DNA of 11,799 nt from Ruminococcaceae bacterium UBA2656. Lineage in GTDB: Bacteria; Bacillota; Clostridia; Oscillospirales; Acutalibacteraceae. The notes below the pieces were generated by a model. The model was not told the DNA's origin. It did not search any database and saw only the letters and a list, made by a program, of their open reading frames with translations. This document shows positions 7,215-11,799 of this stretch, piece after piece. The DNA is taken from positions 1 to 11,799 of the forward strand of contig DENA01000001.1 of NCBI GenBank assembly GCA_002359465.1, given 5' to 3'. Both the position numbers and the translations under genes were made by a program. The number at the start of each line of letters is the position of its first letter. Within the stretch, counting starts at the first letter, position 1.

Positions 7215-7880
7215 ATGATAAAAAGAACAGTATGCGCCATTATGGTGCTATTGATTGCACTCGCCTCACTGACCGCCTGCTCATCAGGCAGAAGTACCCG
7301 GTCCGACGGGAAGACGGAGTCCAGCCGGAGCGGGGAAAGCAGGATGGGCACACGCGGCGTAAAAGACAGCGGCACACAGAACGCCTCGGCGTCGGGGTCA
7401 CAGACACAGGTAATTGGAAAGGTGACTTCCATTGTCGGGAATGAAGTGGAACTCGATGTTGGAACAATGTCAAGTGATACCGGCTCCGCCTCAAAGGAAT
7501 TTGTATCTTCCGGTGAAACAAAAACGCTCCTGATTCCCGTCGGGCTTTCTTTGACGGGCGCGGGTACAACGACGGGAGCAGGTGCTGCCGGCGCAGGGGC
7601 GGAAACCGGCGCTGCGGGCGGCGGCGCGCCGACAGGCGGCGGGACTGCTGCGGGGGGAACTACGGCCGGCCGGTCCGGGGAGGGTACGTCAACCGGAAAA
7701 TCAACCTCCGCCAAATCCACTTCCGCAGCGAAAACAACAGCCGGAACTGCTGCGGCGGGTTCCTCCCTCAAACGCACCAGCGGATTTTCCAGTATTACGC
7801 AGGGAATGATTCTGCGAATAACACAGAAAGAAATCAACGGAACGCTGACGGTGGTCAAAGTGGCTGTTGTTTCCAAATAA
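7215..7880 (+). CDS. Low-complexity lipoprotein of unknown function inside the ABC operon
   Basis: A 221-residue exported protein with a lipoprotein signal: MIKR, a hydrophobic core and lipobox LTAC with Cys22, so it is likely anchored on the outer face of the membrane. A Ser/Gly-rich linker (23-63) leads to a short beta-rich segment (64-112, QVIGKVTSIVGNEVELDVG ... KTLLIPVGLSL). A Gly/Ala/Thr/Ser tract (about 113-186) follows, and then a second beta-rich piece (188-220, GMILRITQKE ... LTVVKVAVV). The two ordered pieces may form one small barrel interrupted by the tract. AAGGAGG precedes the ATG, and the gene starts 14 bp after the permease stop. I recognise no named family. Its place between permease and ATPase suggests it works with the transporter, as an accessory or sensor lipoprotein; that is inference. 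The tract is coded by GC-rich repetitive DNA. Confidence 0.85.
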   Translation: MIKRTVCAIMVLLIALASLTACSSGRSTRSDGKTESSRSGESRMGTRGVKDSGTQNASASGSQTQVIGKVTSIVGNEVELDVGTMSSDTGSASKEFVSSGETKTLLIPVGLSLTGAGTTTGAGAAGAGAETGAAGGGAPTGGGTAAGGTTAGRSGEGTSTGKSTSAKSTSAAKTTAGTAAAGSSLKRTSGFSSITQGMILRITQKEINGTLTVVKVAVVSK

Positions 7881-7896
7881 ACGAAAGGCACCTGAA

Positions 7897-8583
7897 ATGG
7901 ACAACATTATAACAATGAATAATATCCATAAATGGTATCAGGTCGGCGGAAGCACCCTGGATGTGCTGAAGCAGGTTTCACTGGATGTGGAGCCGGGCGA
8001 GTATCTTGCAATCCTGGGGCCTTCCGGTTCCGGGAAAAGCACGCTGATGAATATCATAGGCTGTATGGACAGCTTTCAGGACGGGGAATATTTTCTGACC
8101 GGCCAGCCGGTACATAAGATGAATGACGCGCAGCTGACGCATCTGAGGAACCAGCAGATTGGTTTCATCTTCCAGAAATATCACCTGATACAAAAATACG
8201 ACGTGCTGCAAAACACCATGCTTCCTCTTTTGATTCGCGGAGAAACACGCAAAAAGGCGGAGATTCTCTCCATGGAGAAGCTGGAGATGCTGGAAATGGA
8301 CAAAAGAATCCACCACAAGCCCAACGAGCTTTCCGGCGGCCAGCAGCAAAGGGTGGCAATTGCCCGCGCCCTTGTCGGAAAGCCAAAGCTGCTGCTTGCC
8401 GACGAACCGACCGGAGCCCTTGATTCCGCAACCGGCAAAGAAGTGCTGAAGCTGTTCAGCCAGCTGAACGAAGTGGGGAATACCATTGTGATGATTACCC
8501 ATGACCTGCATGTGGCATCCCACGCGAAACGGGTAATCAATATCGTCGACGGAGAGCTTTTTGAACACGGGATAGTGCAGTAA
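7897..8583 (+). CDS. ABC transporter ATP-binding protein, MacB/LolD/YknY type
   Basis: A 228-residue nucleotide-binding domain with every motif intact: Walker A GPSGSGKST (41-49), Q-loop Gln93 in FIFQKYHLI, signature LSGGQQQRVAIARAL (145-159), Walker B LLLADEP (165-171) with catalytic Glu170, D-loop GALD, and H-loop His202 in ITHD. The pattern GPSGSGKSTLMNIIGCMD plus DEPTGALDS is typical of the MacB/LolD/FtsE-like branch that partners FtsX-type permeases, matching the permease at 5860. The ATG at 7897 has AAAGG 8 nt upstream and lies 16 bp after the lipoprotein stop. An upstream in-frame TTG at 7867 overlaps the lipoprotein gene and adds a non-homologous extension, so it is rejected. Confidence 0.95.
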   Translation: MDNIITMNNIHKWYQVGGSTLDVLKQVSLDVEPGEYLAILGPSGSGKSTLMNIIGCMDSFQDGEYFLTGQPVHKMNDAQLTHLRNQQIGFIFQKYHLIQKYDVLQNTMLPLLIRGETRKKAEILSMEKLEMLEMDKRIHHKPNELSGGQQQRVAIARALVGKPKLLLADEPTGALDSATGKEVLKLFSQLNEVGNTIVMITHDLHVASHAKRVINIVDGELFEHGIVQ

Positions 8584-8607
8584 AAGAAGATTGGAGGAGT
8601 AATTGCC

Positions 8608-9234
8608 ATGATGAAAAAATTAAAAACCACAGTATTGGTTCCGGTCATCGCGCTGCTTCTGGCCAGCTTTTCCGCCGCGGCTTTTGCAGATTCGGCGCTG
8701 AACGACGAAAACTGCACCTCGTCCGTTGCACTGAACGATATCTCTCTGGCGGAAAACACCAGCTATGTCAGCGAGGACTATTTCGGGGTGATTTATTTGA
8801 GGGTGGATGACGACAGCATTGTTCAGGCCACGGCGGACTCGGACGGCCACGTGGTGATGACCGCCGTTTCTGCCGGCACGACCAAGGTACGGTATTATTA
8901 CAGAACCCTGGCGGAGAGCGACTGGACAAGTGCGACGGTGACGGTCAGCGTGACGGGCACGCCCGCGTCCCCCGCCGCGTCGTCTACAGGACTTGTTTTT
9001 TCGCAGAACAGCGTTAAAATTGCGAAATTCGGCGACTATACCCCTTCCGGCATTACACTGAACGGGACAAAGGTGGAAGCTTCTTCGCTTGTGTGGGTAT
9101 CCTCGTCCGCCGCCGTTGCTGCGGTTGATACTTCAACAGGGAAGATTACGGCTGTCGGTGCGGGCACTGCGGTGATCTATGCCATAGACCCCGTAACAAA
9201 AGCCGCGGCAAGCATCAATCTGTTTGTTTCTTAA
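8608..9234 (+). CDS. Secreted protein with bacterial Ig-like (Big2-type) domains
   Basis: A 208-residue exported protein. The signal peptide is Lys-rich, then hydrophobic (VLVPVIALLLASFSAAAFA), with likely cleavage after AFA at about residue 27. The mature part holds two beta-sandwich modules: about 35-116 (divergent, ending VSAGTTKVRYYYRT ... ATVTVSV) and about 125-208 (a clearer Big2: WVSSSAAVAAVDTSTGKITAVGAGTAVIYA). Big2 modules occur in cell-surface and adhesive proteins. There is no LPXTG motif, lipobox or membrane anchor, so it is presumably released or held by other proteins. The start at 8608 is preferred over the adjacent ATG at 8611 because GGAGGAG lies 8 nt upstream. It starts 24 bp after the ATPase stop and is probably the last gene of the operon. 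Its role with the transporter is unknown. Confidence 0.85.
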   Translation: MMKKLKTTVLVPVIALLLASFSAAAFADSALNDENCTSSVALNDISLAENTSYVSEDYFGVIYLRVDDDSIVQATADSDGHVVMTAVSAGTTKVRYYYRTLAESDWTSATVTVSVTGTPASPAASSTGLVFSQNSVKIAKFGDYTPSGITLNGTKVEASSLVWVSSSAAVAAVDTSTGKITAVGAGTAVIYAIDPVTKAAASINLFVS

Positions 9235-9263
9235 TGGTCGAAACGGTCCTTGATAGCTTTGAA

Positions 9264-9302
9264 TTTGTTATCTCCCCCGCCATAGGCGGGGGAGATAACA
9301 AA
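9264..9302. repeat. GC-rich palindromic hairpin, copy B
   Basis: Perfect inverted repeat with 18-bp arms (9264-9281 and 9285-9302) and an ATA loop. It shares the 11-bp inner arm TCTCCCCCGCC with copy A at 2115-2151. Relative to copy A it has one swapped outer pair and one inserted A-T pair, both of which keep the stem perfect. It starts 30 bp after the Big2 stop, but no T-tract follows on either strand, so it is not a standard terminator. It could still protect the 3' end of the operon mRNA. Confidence 0.85.
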
Positions 9303-9420
9303 ACTGGGAATATTAGAAGTAAAACGGATTAAACAAGAATATCCATGCATTACTTGTGCAGATTTCCTATACAAATACGGAAATAACAGAAAGTATAGAT
9401 ATTATTCTGCAACTTTACTA

Positions 9421-9449
9421 TTGCAAACTTGCAAATAAAATGATAAAAT
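9421..9449 (+). promoter_or_regulatory. Candidate promoter upstream of the dipeptide-type ABC operon
   Basis: TTGCAA (9421-9426, 4/6), 17-bp spacer, TAAAAT (9444-9449, 5/6). The -35 is part of an 8-bp tandem near-repeat, TTGCAAAC then TTGCAAAT (9421-9436). Transcription would begin near 9456, only about a dozen bases before the terminator hairpin at 9468, so it would drive either a very short RNA or a read-through leader of the gene at 9619. Confidence 0.4.
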
Positions 9450-9467
9450 AAATACGTTTTAAAGCAA

Positions 9468-9505
9468 AGGCGCTTGACTCAAATGTGTTAGGCGCCTGTC
9501 TTTTT
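9468..9505 (+). terminator. Intrinsic terminator between the Big2 gene and the ABC transporter operon
   Basis: AGGCGC (9468-9473) pairs with GCGCCT (9492-9497), continuing inward through five more pairs including two G-U to an 8-nt loop. TCTTTTT follows. It may end the efflux operon with a 3' untranslated region of about 230 nt, or act as a leader terminator for the gene at 9619 if the promoter at 9421 is real. Confidence 0.72.
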
Positions 9506-9618
9506 ATCCTGACGCTTTCCTCGTTTACAGTGTTTTGGTAAAAAAGCGAAATCACTTAAAAGCGCAACTCTGTTAAAGCAAAATCGGATAAAAGAATTTA
9601 TGAAGAGAGGTTTTATCG

Positions 9619-11223
9619 ATGAGAAAGAGTAAAAGACTGCTGGCTGCCGTTCTTGCGGCAGTAATCGCCTGTGCCGGCCTGACAGCCTGCTCCGGCGGCA
9701 GCAAAAGCAACAATGCAAGCGCGGCGGCGAGCGGCGCGGCATCTGCTGCCGGTACCGCCAAAAGCAGAGCGCAGGATACCCTGATCTACGCGCAGGGTGC
9801 CGACCCGAGAGGGCTGGATCCGGCTCTGGTTGACGACGGCGAGTCGGCAAAAATCATGGTAAATATCTACGAGGGCCTTTTGAAGTATGATAAGGACTCC
9901 ACAAAGGTGCTGCCTTCTCTTGCGGAAAGCTGGGATGTCAGCGACGACGGCCTTACATACACGTTCCATCTGAAAAAAGGCGTAAAGTTCCAGGACGGCA
10001 CGGATTTTAACGCGGACGCCGTTAAATTCAACATTGACCGTCAGCTTCCTCCAAACGTGACGGAGGACATGGGTTATGCCGGGTTTGTGTTCGGCTCCGT
10101 AAAAGACGTGAAAGTTGTTGATGAAAACACGGTTACCATCAACATGAAGGCTGCCTGCACCCCGTTCCTGAACAACCTTGCCATGTGTCTGGGCGCTCCG
10201 ATGATCAGTCCCAAGGCGCTGAAAGACAATAATAACAATGTCAATGAACACCCTGTGGGCACCGGCCCGTACAAATTTGTGAGCTGGACCAAGGGACAGA
10301 ACGTGGTTTTGACCCGCAACGACGAGTACTGGGGCACCAAGGCTCTGACCAAAAATGTAATCTTTAAGTTCATTAAGGATAACTCCGCAAGAGTGGTCGC
10401 CCTGAACAACGGCGAAGCGGATATGATCGACGGCATCGACGCCACCGTCGTCAGCCAGATCGAAGGCGCGGGCAACAAGATCTATGAGGCGCCCGGCATG
10501 AATATCAATTACATGGCTTACAATACCACCAAAGCACCCTTTACGGACGCAAAAGTCCGCGCCGCGGTTTCCCAGGCGGTGAATGTTCCTGAGCTGGTAA
10601 AGAGCCTGTATCAGGGATATGCGGACCCGGCAACCTCCGTCATGCCTTCCTTTATGCCGGGCTATGACGCCAGCATCAAGCAGGTTGCGTATGACCAGAC
10701 GGCTGCCAAATCCGCTCTTTCCGCCGCCGGCGTAAAGTCCATTCATATGATTACCTACACCAATCCAAGACCGTACAATACAGCGAACGGCCAGGCGCTT
10801 GCCGAAGCCATTCAGGGCTATCTGCGCAACGCGGGTGTGGAAGCGACCATCGACGCCTATGACTGGACCACCTACAAACAGAAGGTCAAGGCGGGCGATT
10901 ATGATATCTGCTTCTACGGCTGGACAGGAGACAACGGCGATCCGGATAACTTCATGAACCTGATGGCCGACAAAGATCCGACCATGAACGTCGCCCGTTA
11001 CGACAACGCGGACTATAAGGCGCTGATTGCCAAGGGCCTTGCCGTAAAGGCCGGAGACGAGCGCGATAAGATTTACACGGATCTTGAAAAGAAAGCTGCC
11101 GAAGAAGCCGTATGGCTCCCGATTTCCCATGGCAAGACACTTTGCGGCTACAGGAGCAACGTGAAAGATTTCTATTACCATATGACCGGCGTTGTATTCC
11201 TCTCCGGTGTTTCCAAGGGCTAA
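9619..11223 (+). CDS. ABC transporter substrate-binding lipoprotein, family 5 (DppA-like)
   Basis: A 534-residue solute-binding protein of the peptide/nickel/opine family (SBP_bac_5, cluster C). The lipoprotein signal has lipobox LTAC with Cys24, then a Ser/Ala/Gly-rich linker (25-48). The mature domain opens with [17 protein letters not shown] and contains [21 protein letters not shown], the family-5 signature region, plus [23 protein letters not shown], starting at residue 434, is highly characteristic of DppA-type dipeptide binders. The likely role is to capture di- or oligopeptides outside the membrane for the permease encoded next; the exact ligand is not readable. GAGAGG sits 8 nt before the ATG. 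A hairpin follows the stop, an arrangement often linked to higher expression of the binding protein than of the permease. Confidence 0.93.
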   Translation: MRKSKRLLAAVLAAVIACAGLTACSGGSKSNNASAAASGAASAAGTAKSRAQDTLIYAQGADPRGLDPALVDDGESAKIMVNIYEGLLKYDKDSTKVLPSLAESWDVSDDGLTYTFHLKKGVKFQDGTDFNADAVKFNIDRQLPPNVTEDMGYAGFVFGSVKDVKVVDENTVTINMKAACTPFLNNLAMCLGAPMISPKALKDNNNNVNEHPVGTGPYKFVSWTKGQNVVLTRNDEYWGTKALTKNVIFKFIKDNSARVVALNNGEADMIDGIDATVVSQIEGAGNKIYEAPGMNINYMAYNTTKAPFTDAKVRAAVSQAVNVPELVKSLYQGYADPATSVMPSFMPGYDASIKQVAYDQTAAKSALSAAGVKSIHMITYTNPRPYNTANGQALAEAIQGYLRNAGVEATIDAYDWTTYKQKVKAGDYDICFYGWTGDNGDPDNFMNLMADKDPTMNVARYDNADYKALIAKGLAVKAGDERDKIYTDLEKKAAEEAVWLPISHGKTLCGYRSNVKDFYYHMTGVVFLSGVSKG

Positions 11224-11272
11224 CCGGTGTTTGTAGACTGCGCAGAGATTTCTGTCTGAACTGATTCTGTTA

Positions 11273-11305
11273 ATGCCGGAGGTTGTTCATTACGACTTCC
11301 GGCAT
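11273..11305 (+). promoter_or_regulatory. Intercistronic stem-loop between binding protein and permease genes
   Basis: ATGCCGGAGGTTGT (11273-11286) pairs with ACGACTTCCGGCAT (11292-11305) over 14 pairs, two of them G-U, with a TCATT loop. The tail, CCTTGTTTGTT, is T-rich but not a clean run, so it may be a leaky terminator or an mRNA-stabilising hairpin. Such elements commonly set the ratio of binding protein to permease in ABC operons. Confidence 0.6.
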
Positions 11306-11343
11306 CCTTGTTTGTTATGATGAATACAACGAAAGGTTGTTAA

Positions 11344-11799
11344 ATGATGTTCAAGTATATCATCAAGCGCATTTTGATGCTGATTCCTGTTTTGCTGGGA
11401 GTCTCTGTCATTGTGTTCTTAATCATGCGGGTTTTCTCACCGGACCCGGCTCCGATTGTTCTGGGACAGCACGCGACAGTGGAGGCCGCCGAAGCATGGC
11501 GTGCGGCGAACGGATTGAACGCTCCGCTTTACATTCAGTTTTTTAATTTTATAAAAGGCGCCGTCACCGGTGACCTTGGCACTTCCTACTACACCAAAAC
11601 GCCGGTAACAACTGAGATTTTCTCGCGTTTTCCGGCCACGATCGAACTTGCGATTGCCGCCATTATCTTCGCATCCCTTTTCGGCATCATCATCGGCGTC
11701 ATTTCCGCGGTGAAAAAGAATTCCTTCTTTGACCATGCCGGAATGGTGCTTGCGCTGATCGGCGTTTCCATGCCGATTTTCTGGCTGGGCATTCTGCTG
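11344..11799 (+). CDS. ABC transporter permease, DppB/OppB type, 3'-truncated by the window edge
   Basis: An open frame of 152 codons with no stop before the window end. It begins MMFKYIIKRILMLIPVLLGV, the characteristic DppB/OppB N-terminus with TM1 at about 10-30. It continues through an external loop with GDLGTSYY (a conserved family segment), a second membrane segment (about 100-124) and a third that runs off the end. Family members are usually 305-340 residues, so a little under half is present. AAAGG (11332-11336) lies 7 nt before the first ATG and 10 nt before an adjacent second ATG at 11347; either could be used. It is the second gene of the peptide-transporter operon; genes for the DppC-type permease and the ATPases are expected downstream, beyond the window. 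Confidence 0.9.
   Translation, partial: MMFKYIIKRILMLIPVLLGVSVIVFLIMRVFSPDPAPIVLGQHATVEAAEAWRAANGLNAPLYIQFFNFIKGAVTGDLGTSYYTKTPVTTEIFSRFPATIELAIAAIIFASLFGIIIGVISAVKKNSFFDHAGMVLALIGVSMPIFWLGILL

Larger units (their letters stand above)
9235..9618. other. Intergenic region of 384 bp with hairpin, promoter and terminator
   Basis: Non-coding spacer between the Big2 gene and the substrate-binding protein gene. It contains hairpin copy B (9264-9302), an AT-rich stretch without any credible gene (9303-9420), a candidate promoter (9421-9449) and a terminator (9468-9505). The last 113 bp before the ATG at 9619 carry only weak promoter-like matches (for example TTTACA at 9524) and a GAGAGG ribosome binding site at 9605-9610. 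Confidence 0.7.

Noticed and set aside
7551..7772. CRISPR-like or satellite DNA repeat in the GC-rich stretch
   Set aside because: No regularly spaced identical units; the repetitiveness comes from Gly/Ala/Thr codons in an intact reading frame.
7013..7891. A 292-codon minus-strand frame rich in Pro, Ala and Val
   Set aside because: It is the reverse reading of the Gly/Ala/Thr-rich lipoprotein gene and the permease 3' end; its composition follows from that GC-rich repetitive DNA.
9264..9302. Hairpin copy B as the terminator of the efflux operon
   Set aside because: The bases after the stem are not T-rich on either strand; a clear terminator with a T-run is present further down at 9468-9505.
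9303..9467. Riboswitch or T-box upstream of the binding-protein gene
   Set aside because: The stretch is AT-rich with no T-box motif or multi-helix aptamer that I can recognise, and the candidate promoter leaves only about 12 nt before the terminator.
9613..11181. A 522-codon open frame on the minus strand opposite the substrate-binding protein gene
   Set aside because: It mirrors a gene with strong family motifs, has no ribosome binding site or recognisable domain, and is explained by codon bias of the plus-strand gene.

Overview
The window looks like chromosomal DNA of a Gram-positive anaerobe of the class Clostridia, probably of the Oscillospiraceae/Ruminococcaceae type. This is inferred from strong GGAGG-type ribosome binding sites, TATAAT-type promoters, lipoproteins with LTAC lipoboxes, a roughly balanced base composition, and protein families typical of that group. 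I see no phage, transposase, CRISPR array, tRNA or rRNA.

Layout. (1) Positions 1-1406 hold the 3' part of a YyaL/DUF255 (thioredoxin-like plus alpha/alpha-barrel) gene, convergent with an HD-domain hydrolase on the minus strand (1427-2014). (2) A 352-bp divergent spacer carries a perfect GC-rich hairpin and promoters for both sides. It is followed by tcdA (2367-3119), a ThiF/E1-like tRNA t6A dehydratase with its own promoter and terminator. (3) A minus-strand OmpR/PhoB-type response regulator (3192-3872) with no adjacent kinase and with substitutions in its phospho-acceptor pocket. (4) Divergent from it, a five-gene plus-strand operon (4040-9234): a membrane fusion protein with a very long coiled coil, a MacB/FtsX-type permease, a low-complexity lipoprotein, a MacB/LolD-type ATPase and a secreted Ig-like (Big2) protein. 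(5) A 384-bp spacer with a second copy of the GC-rich hairpin, a candidate promoter and an intrinsic terminator. (6) The start of a DppABC-type transporter operon: substrate-binding lipoprotein (9619-11223) and the first third or more of its permease (11344 to the window edge), separated by a stable hairpin.

How it may work together. The regulator and the efflux-type operon are divergent. The operon promoter has a perfect -10 but no recognisable -35, and an 11-bp tandem direct repeat sits in its place. This is the arrangement expected for an OmpR/PhoB-type activator, so the regulator probably controls the operon. The operon resembles MacAB/YknXYZ systems but adds two exported proteins of unknown role (the lipoprotein between permease and ATPase, and the Big2 protein at the end). 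Its adaptor and permease have extracytoplasmic extensions. It is the best candidate in the window for a poorly described system. The other notable signal is the pair of hairpins near 2.13 kb and 9.28 kb, which share an identical core and differ in the outer stem by changes that keep pairing.
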